Part shown: positions 17,950 to 25,372 of the stretch, in pieces
Numbering within the stretch: the stretch's first letter is position 1
Layout of the letters: each line of letters starts with the position of its first letter
NCBI RefSeq assembly: GCF_030406665.1
Contig: NZ_CP129121.1
Coordinates: 682,001-746,000, forward strand
Length of the DNA: 64,000 nt
Direction: 5' to 3'
From: Halomonas halophila
GTDB taxonomy: Bacteria > Pseudomonadota > Gammaproteobacteria > Pseudomonadales > Halomonadaceae
Notes under the pieces: generated by a model
The model's input: only the letters and a program-made list of their open reading frames with translations
Database searches by the model: none
Told to the model about the DNA's origin: nothing
Program-made: the position numbers and the translations under genes

Positions 17950-18504
17950 ATGAATCCGACCCGTCGCCGCCTGCTCCAGGCGCTTTCCTTGTTTCCCGCG
18001 CTGCCACTGGTTGCCTCGTGGCCCGGCCTCGCCATGGCCCAGGAGGCACGCCTGCCGCGGGTGCCGCTGACGGTGCACGGCGAGGCGGGCCCCCGGCGGC
18101 TGACCGTCGAGGTGGCGCGCCGCCTGGCCGAGCGCGCCCAGGGGCTGATGGGGCGCGAGCGTCTGCCGCAGGATGCCGGCATGCTGTTCCTCTACGACCG
18201 TACCCAGCCGTCGCGCAACGGCTTCTGGATGTACCGCACCCTGATCCCGCTGGACATCGCCTTCATCGACGAGGCCGGGCGCATCGTCGATATCCGTCGC
18301 ATGGCGCCCTGCACCTCGGCGTCGGCCCGGGACTGCCCGGTGACGCGCCCGGATGCGCCCTATCAAGCGGCGCTGGAGGTCAATGCCGGCGTCTTCGAGG
18401 CGCACGGTATCGCGGTGGGCGACTGCGTCAGCTGGCCCGGTGATGGCGGTGAATGTGTCATCGACGAGTCCCGGCCTCGTGCTCAGGCTGCGCCGGGCAG
18501 CTGA
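17950..18504 (+). CDS. Exported DUF192-family protein
   Basis: A 184-residue protein with a twin-arginine-like leader (TRRRLLQALSLFPALPLVASW) and cleavage near AMA-QE. The DUF192 domain shows AERAQGLMGRERLPQDAGMLFLYD and FWMYRTLIPLDIAFID, then the closing pattern around residues 140-165. The family is small, often periplasmic, and without an agreed function. It follows the LacI gene by 54 bases but nothing ties it to the sugar pathway; it is likely an ordinary core gene. Confidence 0.83.
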   Translation: MNPTRRRLLQALSLFPALPLVASWPGLAMAQEARLPRVPLTVHGEAGPRRLTVEVARRLAERAQGLMGRERLPQDAGMLFLYDRTQPSRNGFWMYRTLIPLDIAFIDEAGRIVDIRRMAPCTSASARDCPVTRPDAPYQAALEVNAGVFEAHGIAVGDCVSWPGDGGECVIDESRPRAQAAPGS

Positions 18505-18514
18505 ATCGCCGGCG

Positions 18515-19384
18515 TCATTCTGCTGCCCGGCGTGAGAGGCGGCCACGGAAGCGCACCACGATCAGGGCGATGCCGGCCACCACCAGGCCGCCGCCGATCA
18601 GCTTGTTGGGGCCGAGCGGGTCGCCCAGCAGCAGCATGCCCAGCGCCACCGCCAGCACCGGCATCAGCAGCATCAGCGGCACCACGCGGTTGACCGGGTG
18701 GCGCCGCAGCAGGCCGTACCAGATGCCGTAGGCGACGATCGACGACATCACCGCCGTGTAGAGCACCGCGCCCCAGCCGCGCCAGCCGGCCTCGGTCAGG
18801 GCGGCCCAGTGCGCCTGCTCGAACCACCAGGATCCCAGCGCCACCTGCGGGGTGGCGAACAGCGCGATCCAGCCGGCCAGCGCCATGGGGGGCACCGGCG
18901 GGCCCTGCTTGATCAATAGCTGCGACACCGCCCAGGCCAGGGCGCTGGCCAGCAGCAGGGCGGTGGGCAGCGGGGCGGGCAGCGTCGGGCCGCCGGCCAG
19001 CACCACCACGCCGGCGAACGACAGCAGCAGGCCCGCCAGCCGCCGCGGGCCCAGCTTCTCCTTGAGAAATATCACTGCCAGCAGGGTGGCGAAGGGCGTG
19101 CCCATCTGCACCAGCAGGGCGCCGGTACCGGCCTCGGCCTGGCCGAGGCCGATGAACAGCAGGGCGAAGTGCAGGGTGCCGAAGGTCACCGACAGCAGCG
19201 CCAGGAACGGCAAGCGCGCCCGTGACACCGGATGGAAGGGCACCAGCAGGGCGGCCACCAGGGCGAAGCGCAGGGTGGTCAGCAGCAGTGGCGGAAGCTC
19301 GGTCACGCCGAGCTTGATGACGATGATGTTGAGCGCCCAGATGACGATGACGCCCAGTCCCAGGGCCAGGTCCTTGAGGGGCAC
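18515..19384 (-). CDS. EamA-family exporter
   Basis: A 289-residue drug/metabolite-superfamily membrane protein with about ten transmembrane helices in two EamA repeats. LGVIVIWALNIIVIKLGV and ELPPLLLTTLRFALVAALL resemble E. coli EamA, an exporter of cysteine-pathway metabolites, but the family is broad. The GTG at 19384 is preferred over a longer frame from 19456 because AAGGAAGA precedes it and the extra residues are not membrane-like. Convergent with the DUF192 gene; 76 bases separate it from the Tsx-like gene upstream. Confidence 0.85.
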   Translation of the reverse strand: MPLKDLALGLGVIVIWALNIIVIKLGVTELPPLLLTTLRFALVAALLVPFHPVSRARLPFLALLSVTFGTLHFALLFIGLGQAEAGTGALLVQMGTPFATLLAVIFLKEKLGPRRLAGLLLSFAGVVVLAGGPTLPAPLPTALLLASALAWAVSQLLIKQGPPVPPMALAGWIALFATPQVALGSWWFEQAHWAALTEAGWRGWGAVLYTAVMSSIVAYGIWYGLLRRHPVNRVVPLMLLMPVLAVALGMLLLGDPLGPNKLIGGGLVVAGIALIVVRFRGRLSRRAAE

Positions 19385-19460
19385 GGCTCTTCCTTGATCG
19401 GTCGTGGAATGAAGCCACAGCCTAGCAGGAATCGCCGTGCCGGTGCCGCGCGTCACGACA

Positions 19461-20216
19461 TCAGAAGGTCCAGCGGATCATGGCCTGGGGCAGCGACTCG
19501 TCGGTGTGCTCGAGGCCGAACTTGTTCTCCCAGTACTGATATTCCAGCCCCACGCCGAGGTGCTCGGTGGCGTGCCAGACCAGCTGTGGCTGGGTCAGCA
19601 CCTGGGTGGCGAGATCGCCTTCCTCGGTGATGACGTCGATGAAGCCCTCGAAGCTGAAGTCGGCGCCGCCCAGTCGGAACGGCGCGTTCCAGGCCGCCGT
19701 GTACTGCATCGCGCTGCCCTCGGCGGTCTCGTCGTCGCGATACAAGGCGTACACCTTGAAAAAATCGAAGCCCGGCATCGCCACGTCGGCGGAAAGCCCT
19801 GCCATGTGGGTGGTCTTGCGCACGGACGCGTTGCGGTCGATGTCCAGCTGGCCGGTCAGATAGAGGCCGGTCAGCGGGCCGACGGACAGATCGAGGCCGG
19901 TGGCCTTGCCGATATTGCCGCGCAGGTTCCACTCCGCGTGGGTGCTGCCATGGTCCTGCTCGCTCGCGCTGCCCTGGTCGAGGTTGGTGAAATCGGCGAA
20001 GAAGAAGCTGTCGCCGTAGGTCCAGCCGGTGGCGTTGGCCACGGTGAAGATGGCGTGCTCGGCGTTGTCGATGCCGAAGCCGGCGTCGGCGGTGTCCTCG
20101 TAGTCCCAGCCGTAGAGCGCCTCGACCTTGGTGGTGCTGTAGACGGCGGCGCTGGCGCCCTGGGCCGCGAACAGCGCGGCGGCAAGGGCGAGCGGGGCGG
20201 TGGTCTTGATGGGCAT
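19461..20216 (-). CDS. Tsx-like nucleoside-specific outer-membrane channel
   Basis: A 251-residue protein with a signal peptide (cut near ASA-AV) and a beta-barrel pattern ending in RWTF, the C-terminal phenylalanine typical of outer-membrane proteins. KVEALYGWDYED, SFFFADFTNLD and LEYQYWENKFG match the Tsx/OmpK channel family, which passes nucleosides. The start at 20216 has CGGAGA upstream; a longer frame would consume the promoter. It is divergent from a TRAP transporter operon and might share its regulatory region. Confidence 0.85.
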   Translation of the reverse strand: MPIKTTAPLALAAALFAAQGASAAVYSTTKVEALYGWDYEDTADAGFGIDNAEHAIFTVANATGWTYGDSFFFADFTNLDQGSASEQDHGSTHAEWNLRGNIGKATGLDLSVGPLTGLYLTGQLDIDRNASVRKTTHMAGLSADVAMPGFDFFKVYALYRDDETAEGSAMQYTAAWNAPFRLGGADFSFEGFIDVITEEGDLATQVLTQPQLVWHATEHLGVGLEYQYWENKFGLEHTDESLPQAMIRWTF

Positions 20217-20368
20217 CCGGGATCTCCGTTGTTGGTGTTGGTCGTGGAGTGGGCGATGCATGCTGGGCGCGTCGTGGTGCCGGGGACTGTCTGGCAGGGC
20301 CTGCTCGGTGTGGCTCGTCTCGGCGAGAGACGGGCGCTCCGCCCGGCATGACGTGCTCATTTTGTATT

Positions 20369-20386
20369 CAATGATGTTCATCATTG
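20369..20386. promoter_or_regulatory. Inverted repeat CAATGATG-TT-CATCATTG
   Basis: Perfect 8-bp arms with a 2-base spacer in AT-rich DNA, 204 bases before dctP and 153 before the Tsx-like gene. Confidence 0.45.
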
Positions 20387-20453
20387 GTGGTTGTTATTGT
20401 GAACAGCCAATAGGCGTTTATAGGCATTATTGTCGACTTTATCAATATGTTTG

Positions 20454-20461
20454 TGTATACA
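20454..20461. promoter_or_regulatory. TGTATACA octamer before dctP
   Basis: The same core as at gcl and gntR, here within TTTGTGTATACAATTT, 129 bases before dctP. Confidence 0.45.
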
Positions 20462-20480
20462 ATTTGGTGGTGACAATAGT

Positions 20481-20500
20481 GAGTCGACCAACGTCGACTC
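20481..20500. promoter_or_regulatory. Inverted repeat GAGTCGAC-CAAC-GTCGACTC
   Basis: Perfect 8-bp arms with a 4-base spacer, 90 bases before dctP. It could be an operator overlapping the start of transcription or a leader hairpin. Confidence 0.5.
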
Positions 20501-20589
20501 TTGTCGTGGCGGGGGACAGCAGGCATATTTTCTTTTTGTGAAGTATCCATAACGCCGATAACCGCTCCCCGCGGACACAAGGACACGCT

Positions 20590-21600
20590 ATGCCCACCTC
20601 CCGCTCTCTCGGGCGTCTCGCCGCCACCCTGGCCGGCGCCGCCCTGCTGACCTCGACGCTGACCGCCCAGGCCCGCGAGCTTTCCGTCTCCACCGTGCTG
20701 TCCGACGCCTTCCCCTGGGGGCAGGCCGCCGAGAAGTGGGCGGAACTGGTGGAGGAACGCTCCGACGGCGAGCTGACCCTGCGCGTCTATCCCAACGCCC
20801 AGCTGGTCAGTGGCGACCAGACCCGCGAGTTCTCTGCCATGCGTTCCGGACTGATCGATCTGGCCGTGGGCTCGACCATCAACTGGTCGCCCCAGGTGCC
20901 GGCGCTCAATCTCTTTTCGCTGCCGTTCTTCCTCCCCGACGAGGACGCCGTGGACGCGGTGACCGGCGGCGAAGCCGGCGACATGATCTTCTCCGCCATC
21001 GAGGACAAGGGCGTGGTGCCGCTGGGCTGGGGCGAGAACGGCTTCCGCCAGCTCTCCAATTCCCGCACCGACATCGATGCGCCGAGCGATCTCGAGGGCC
21101 TGAAGATCCGGGTGGTGGGCTCGCCGCTGTTCCAGGACACCTTCACCGCACTGGGTGCCAACCCGACCCAGATGAGCTGGGCGGATGCCAAGCCGGCGTT
21201 GACCACCGGCGCCGTGGACGGTCAGGAGAACCCGCTGTCGGTGTTCGACGTGGCGCGCATCGATCAGGTCGGCCAGGCCCACCTGACGCTGTGGAACTAC
21301 ATGAACGACCCGCTGGTGTTCGCCGCCAACCGCCAGGTGTGGGGCTCGCTGTCCGAGGAGCAGCAGCAGATGCTGCGCGAGACCGCCGTTGAGGCCGGCG
21401 CCTGGGAGATCGCCAAGACCCGCGAGGAGCAGGCCGGGCGCCTGGCGGCGATCCGCGAGCGCGGCGTGACCGTCACCGAGCTCGACGAGAGTCAGTACCA
21501 GGCCTTCGTCGAGGCGACCGAGAGCGTTCACGACACCTGGGTGCCGCGCATCGGCGAGGAGATCGTCGAGGCCGCCCGCCGCGACATCGACGCGCCCTGA
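20590..21600 (+). CDS. dctP: TRAP transporter substrate-binding protein, DctP type
   Basis: A 336-residue periplasmic binding protein with a signal peptide (cut near AQA-RE). It shows the DctP pattern: FPWGQAAEKWAELVEERSDGELTLRVYPNAQL, SDLEGLKIRVVGSPLFQDTFTALGANPT with the arginine that normally salt-bridges a carboxylate ligand, and GAVDGQENP. It delivers a small organic acid to the DctQM permease encoded next. The substrate is unknown; if the TGTATACA site is real, an acid linked to glyoxylate metabolism is possible. Confidence 0.9.
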   Translation: MPTSRSLGRLAATLAGAALLTSTLTAQARELSVSTVLSDAFPWGQAAEKWAELVEERSDGELTLRVYPNAQLVSGDQTREFSAMRSGLIDLAVGSTINWSPQVPALNLFSLPFFLPDEDAVDAVTGGEAGDMIFSAIEDKGVVPLGWGENGFRQLSNSRTDIDAPSDLEGLKIRVVGSPLFQDTFTALGANPTQMSWADAKPALTTGAVDGQENPLSVFDVARIDQVGQAHLTLWNYMNDPLVFAANRQVWGSLSEEQQQMLRETAVEAGAWEIAKTREEQAGRLAAIRERGVTVTELDESQYQAFVEATESVHDTWVPRIGEEIVEAARRDIDAP

Positions 21601-21620
21601 CGCTCGCCTCACCCTCATGA

Positions 21621-21650
21621 GACGTCGCCCGGCCTCGGCCGGGCGACGTC
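21621..21650 (+). promoter_or_regulatory. Strong hairpin between dctP and dctQ
   Basis: A perfect 14-bp stem (GACGTCGCCCGGCC and complement) with a 2-base centre and no T-run. Such hairpins between binding-protein and permease genes commonly protect the upstream mRNA and give more binding protein than permease. Confidence 0.7.
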
Positions 21651-21680
21651 GTCGTTCCTCACCCGTCAAGATCCCCCGTC

Positions 21681-22157
21681 ATGAAACGTCCCGACGCAAG
21701 ACTCGAGCGCGTGCTCGCGACCCTGGCCATCCTGATCATCGGCCTGATCAGCCTGGCCAACGTGGTGGTGCGCTACGTCACCGACGCCTCCTTCGCCTTC
21801 ACCGAGGAATTCTCGGTGTTCCTGCTGGTGCTGCTGACCTTCGCCGGCGCCTCGGTGGCGCTGCGCCGCCATCGCCATATCCGCATCGCCCTGCTGGAGC
21901 GGGCCCTGCCGCCGGGGCCGCGGCGCGCGCTGATCCTGTTCCAGGGCCTGTGCGGGCTGGTCGTGCTGGGGCTGGTGGCCTGGTACGGCGGCAAGCTGGC
22001 GTGGCAGGAATACCAGTGGGAGACCCTGTCGCCGGGCCTGGGACTGCCCCAGTGGTGGTACCTGGTATGGCTGCCGCTGCTCGCCGGGCTGATGCTGTGG
22101 CGCCAGTGCCAGCAGACCCTCGACCGCCTGCGCGGAGGGCTCGACGATGAGTCCTGA
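21681..22157 (+). CDS. dctQ: TRAP transporter small membrane subunit, DctQ type
   Basis: A 158-residue protein with four membrane helices, the typical DctQ layout. VVRYVTDASFAFTEEFSVFLLVLLTFAGASVALRRHRHIRI is the family signature, including the charged loop after helix 2. It supports the DctM channel. It overlaps dctM by 11 bases. Confidence 0.9.
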   Translation: MKRPDARLERVLATLAILIIGLISLANVVVRYVTDASFAFTEEFSVFLLVLLTFAGASVALRRHRHIRIALLERALPPGPRRALILFQGLCGLVVLGLVAWYGGKLAWQEYQWETLSPGLGLPQWWYLVWLPLLAGLMLWRQCQQTLDRLRGGLDDES

Positions 22158-23442
22158 CCTGTGGATGCTGCTGGCCTTCGCCGGCCTGCTGATCGCCGGG
22201 GTACCGGTGGCCTTCTCGCTGGGGCTGTCCGGGGCGGTGGGCATCGTCGCCGGGCTGTCGCCGGCGATGCTGGCGACGCTGGGCACCAACACCTACAACA
22301 GCGTCGCCAAGTACCCGCTGATCGCCATTCCGCTGTTCATCCTCACCGGGCTGATCTTCGAGCGTGCCGGGGTGGCGGCGCGACTGGTGCGCTTCGCCCA
22401 GGCGCTGATCGGCCCGCGCCACGGGGGCCTGGCGCTGGTGGCGGTGCTGGTGTGCATGATCATGGGCGGCATGAGCGGCTCCGGCCCGGCCGATGCCGCG
22501 GCCGTGGCCATGGTGATGCTGCCCAGCATGACCAAGGCCGGTTATCCCAGGCCCTTCTCGGCGACGCTGATCGCGGCGTCGGCCTCCACGGCGATCCTGA
22601 TTCCGCCCTCGGTGGCGCTGATCCTGTATTCCATCGTGGTGCCGGGAGTGGACCTGCGGGCGCTGTTCGCCGCGGGCCTGTTTCCGGGCATGCTGGCCGG
22701 GGCGGCGCTGCTGGTGCCGGCCTGGTGGCTGTCGAAGCGTAACGGCTGGGAGGCCCCCGGCGAGACGGAGCGTCCGCCGATCGGCGAGAGCTTCCGCCAG
22801 GCGATCCCGGCGCTGTTCGCCCCGGTGCTGATCCTCGGCGGGCTGCGCTCGGGACTGTTCACGCCCACCGAGGCGGCGGTGGTGGCGGTGGCCTATGGCG
22901 TGGTGGTGGGCCTGTGGCTGACCCGCGAGCTCGGCTGGCGCGACCTCTGGGCGCTGCTCGGCGAGGCCGCGGTGATCTCCGGGGTGGTGATGCTGATCAT
23001 CGCCCTGGCCGGCATCTTCGCCTGGGCCGGCACCATGCTGGGCACCTTCCGCCACCTGGCGGAGTGGGTGATCGGGCTGTCGGACAACGGCACGCTGCTG
23101 CTGGTGCTGATCATGCTGGCGGTGCTGCTGGCCGGGATGCTGCTGGATGCCATCTCGATCTACCTGATCATGATGCCGATCCTGGTGCCGGTGATGCAGC
23201 ACTTCGGCTGGAACCCGGTGTGGTTCGGCATCCTGCTGGCGATGAACATCGCCATCGGCCAGTTCACGCCGCCGGTGGCGGTCAACCTGATGGTCACCAC
23301 CGAGGTGGCGCGGGTGCGCCTGGAGCAGACCGTGGGCTGGGCGCTGGTGTTCGTGGCGGCCATGGCCAGCGCGCTGGCGCTGGTGGTGATCTTCCCGCAG
23401 CTCGCCCTGTGGTTGCCGGAGCTGTTGGGCTACAACGTCTGA
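22147..23442 (+). CDS. dctM: TRAP transporter large permease subunit, DctM type
   Basis: A 431-residue Na+-driven permease with about twelve membrane segments. The pattern FALGLSGAVGI near the start, GGMSGSGPADAAAVAMVMLPSM near 100 and PPSVALILYSIV near 155 is typical of DctM. GGAGGG lies within the end of dctQ, 7 bases before the ATG. Third gene of a standard dctPQM operon. Confidence 0.92.
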   Translation: MSPDLWMLLAFAGLLIAGVPVAFSLGLSGAVGIVAGLSPAMLATLGTNTYNSVAKYPLIAIPLFILTGLIFERAGVAARLVRFAQALIGPRHGGLALVAVLVCMIMGGMSGSGPADAAAVAMVMLPSMTKAGYPRPFSATLIAASASTAILIPPSVALILYSIVVPGVDLRALFAAGLFPGMLAGAALLVPAWWLSKRNGWEAPGETERPPIGESFRQAIPALFAPVLILGGLRSGLFTPTEAAVVAVAYGVVVGLWLTRELGWRDLWALLGEAAVISGVVMLIIALAGIFAWAGTMLGTFRHLAEWVIGLSDNGTLLLVLIMLAVLLAGMLLDAISIYLIMMPILVPVMQHFGWNPVWFGILLAMNIAIGQFTPPVAVNLMVTTEVARVRLEQTVGWALVFVAAMASALALVVIFPQLALWLPELLGYNV

Positions 23443-23443
23443 G

Positions 23444-23974
23444 TCAGCCTGCGCTCAGGGCCTCGAGGGTGTGCCGATGCAGCTCGGCGCCGGCGGCGTC
23501 GAACAGCACGAAGCGTACCTGCCTGACCGCCGGACAGTGGGGCAGGGTGGTGAGCACGGTGGACAGGGCGATGCGCGCCGCCTCGGCCGCCGGATAGCCG
23601 AAGGCGCCGGTGGACAGCGCCGGAAAGGCGAGGCTCTCGATGTCATGCCGCTGCGCCAGTTCCAGGGCGTGGCGGTAGCAGTCGGCCAGCAGCGCGTCGG
23701 AGGGCTCATCGACGCCGTAGACCGGCCCCAGGCAGTGAATGACATGGCGGTTGGGCAGGCCGAAGGCGTCGGTGATCACGGCCTCGCCGGGATGGATCGG
23801 CGCCAGGGGCGCGCAGGCCTCGGCGAGCTCGGGGCCGGCGGCGCGGTGCAGGGCGCCGGCCACCCCACCGCCGCTCATCAGCCGGGCGTTGGCGGCGTTG
23901 ACCACCGCCTCGATGTCGTCCTGCCGGGCGATGTCGCCCTGACGGCATTCGATGCGCGATGCGTGGGCGTGCAT
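23444..23974 (-). CDS. Macro-domain O-acetyl-ADP-ribose deacetylase, YmdB type
   Basis: A 176-residue single macro domain. IEAVVNAANARLMSGGGVAGALHRAAG carries the ADP-ribose-binding asparagines and the GGGV loop, and FPALSTGAFGYP is the second phosphate-binding loop. These enzymes hydrolyse O-acetyl-ADP-ribose or ADP-ribosylated groups. AGGAGG 6 bases before 23974 fixes the start and rejects a 42-residue extension. It ends one base after the dctM stop on the opposite strand and has no obvious link to the transporters. Confidence 0.9.
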   Translation of the reverse strand: MHAHASRIECRQGDIARQDDIEAVVNAANARLMSGGGVAGALHRAAGPELAEACAPLAPIHPGEAVITDAFGLPNRHVIHCLGPVYGVDEPSDALLADCYRHALELAQRHDIESLAFPALSTGAFGYPAAEAARIALSTVLTTLPHCPAVRQVRFVLFDAAGAELHRHTLEALSAG

Positions 23975-24249
23975 GTCGGGATCCTCCTGGGCTGGGTGCC
24001 CTTCCCAGTCTGGCGGCCGTCCCGGGCGGCTGACAAGGCGCCGCTTGCCGCCGCGGTGCGGGCGTTGGCCAAGGCAATGGGCCACGAACGTTGACGGCAA
24101 CTACACTGGGGTGGAAGCAATAAACTCCATCGGACAGACGTTTTTTCGCTAAAGTAGGTATTGTCGAATAGATCGAACTGGCTCAGGATGCGCCGTCGAT
24201 CGAATGGCTTTGCCAAACGTTTTGCCAACAACGTCAACGAGGTGCGTCA

Positions 24250-25230
24250 ATGAAACGCCATGCTTTCTCCACCGCCGCCTTCTCCGGTGCGCTGCTGGGT
24301 GCTGCCATGTTCGCGTCGCCGGCCATGGCGCAGGACGAAGAGCAGTTCATCACCATCGGCACCGGTGGCCAGACCGGCGTGTACTACGTGGTCGGCCAGT
24401 CCGTCTGCCGCCTGGTCAATCGTCTCGACGACGCCAACATCAAGTGCAACGCGCCCTCCACCGGCGGTTCCGTGGCCAACATCAACGGCATCAAGTCCGG
24501 TGAGCTGGACATGGGCGTGGTGCAGTCCGACGTCCAGTTCCAGGCCTACAACGGCACCGGCAACTTCGAGGACGAGGCCTACGACAAGCTGCGGGCCGTC
24601 TTCCGCGTGCACGGCGAGCCGCTGACCATCCTGGCCCGCGCCGACGCCGACATCGAGACCCTCGACGATCTGGAAGGCAAGCGCGTCAACATCGGCAACC
24701 CGGGCTCCGGCCAGCGCAACACCATGGAAGTGGTGATGGACGCCAAGGGCTGGACCCAGGATTCCTTCTCGCTGGCCTCCCAGCTGGATGCCGCCGAGAT
24801 GGCCTCCGCCCTGGCCGACAACAACATCGACGCCATGGCCTACGTGGTCGGCCACCCCAACGGCGCGATCCAGGAAGCCACCACCACCGTCGATTCGCGC
24901 CTGGTGCCGCTCAACGACGAGGACGTCCAGGGCATCGTCGACGAGTATCCCTACTACTCCATGTCGGTGATCCCGGGCGGGCTCTACAAGGGTAACCCGG
25001 ACGACGTCGAGACCTTCGGCGTGGCGGCCACCTTCGTGACCGATTCCGATACCAGCGACGAGGTGGTCTACCAGACCGTCAAGGCGATCTTCGACAACTT
25101 CGATCGCTTCAAGCAGCTGCACCCGGCCTTCGCCAACCTGGACCCGCAGGAAATGGTCACCCAGGGGCTCTCGGCACCGCTCCACGAAGGGGCCGCGCGC
25201 TACTACCGCGAACAGGGCTGGATCGAGTGA
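24250..25230 (+). CDS. TAXI-family TRAP substrate-binding protein
   Basis: A 326-residue periplasmic protein with a signal peptide (cut near AMA-QD). ITIGTGGQTGVYYVVGQSVCRLV is the TAXI-family opening, followed by GGSVANINGIKSGELDMGVVQSDVQFQAYNG and KRVNIGNPGSGQRNTMEVVMDAKGW. TAXI proteins bind dicarboxylates or amino-acid-like ligands and serve fused TRAP permeases. The next gene is that permease. The region 24110-24180 upstream is AT-rich and likely holds its promoter. Confidence 0.92.
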   Translation: MKRHAFSTAAFSGALLGAAMFASPAMAQDEEQFITIGTGGQTGVYYVVGQSVCRLVNRLDDANIKCNAPSTGGSVANINGIKSGELDMGVVQSDVQFQAYNGTGNFEDEAYDKLRAVFRVHGEPLTILARADADIETLDDLEGKRVNIGNPGSGQRNTMEVVMDAKGWTQDSFSLASQLDAAEMASALADNNIDAMAYVVGHPNGAIQEATTTVDSRLVPLNDEDVQGIVDEYPYYSMSVIPGGLYKGNPDDVETFGVAATFVTDSDTSDEVVYQTVKAIFDNFDRFKQLHPAFANLDPQEMVTQGLSAPLHEGAARYYREQGWIE

Positions 25231-25267
25231 TCGTCAGCCGCTGAACCTGCGTCATTCGCCAAAGCAT

Positions 25268-25292
25268 GCGCGGCCCTCGCCGAGGGCCGCGC
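25268..25292 (+). promoter_or_regulatory. Hairpin between TAXI binding protein and permease
   Basis: GCGCGGCCCTCG and its complement stand almost back to back, 37 bases after the stop. ATTGCGTTT follows, not a true T-run, so partial termination or mRNA protection is likely. Confidence 0.65.
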
Positions 25293-25372
25293 ATTGCGTT
25301 TGTGATTCCGAAAAAAGAGTAAAGAGAGCGTCGAGCACGCCATGTGTCATCTTAACCAACCAGGGCACGCTT

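Larger units (their letters stand above)
20217..20589. promoter_or_regulatory. 373-base divergent region between tsx-like gene and dctP
   Basis: The right half (20360-20475) is AT-rich. It contains the inverted repeats CAATGATG-TT-CATCATTG (20369-20386) and GAGTCGAC-CAAC-GTCGACTC (20481-20500) and the TGTATACA octamer at 20454-20461, and a related TTGTATTCAA at 20362-20371. No gene is visible. It is a promoter region under at least one, perhaps two, regulators. Confidence 0.65.

Noticed and set aside
20217..20384. Upstream extension of the Tsx-like protein by 56 residues
   Set aside because: The extension has no membrane or signal character and the real signal peptide starts at 20216 behind CGGAGA.
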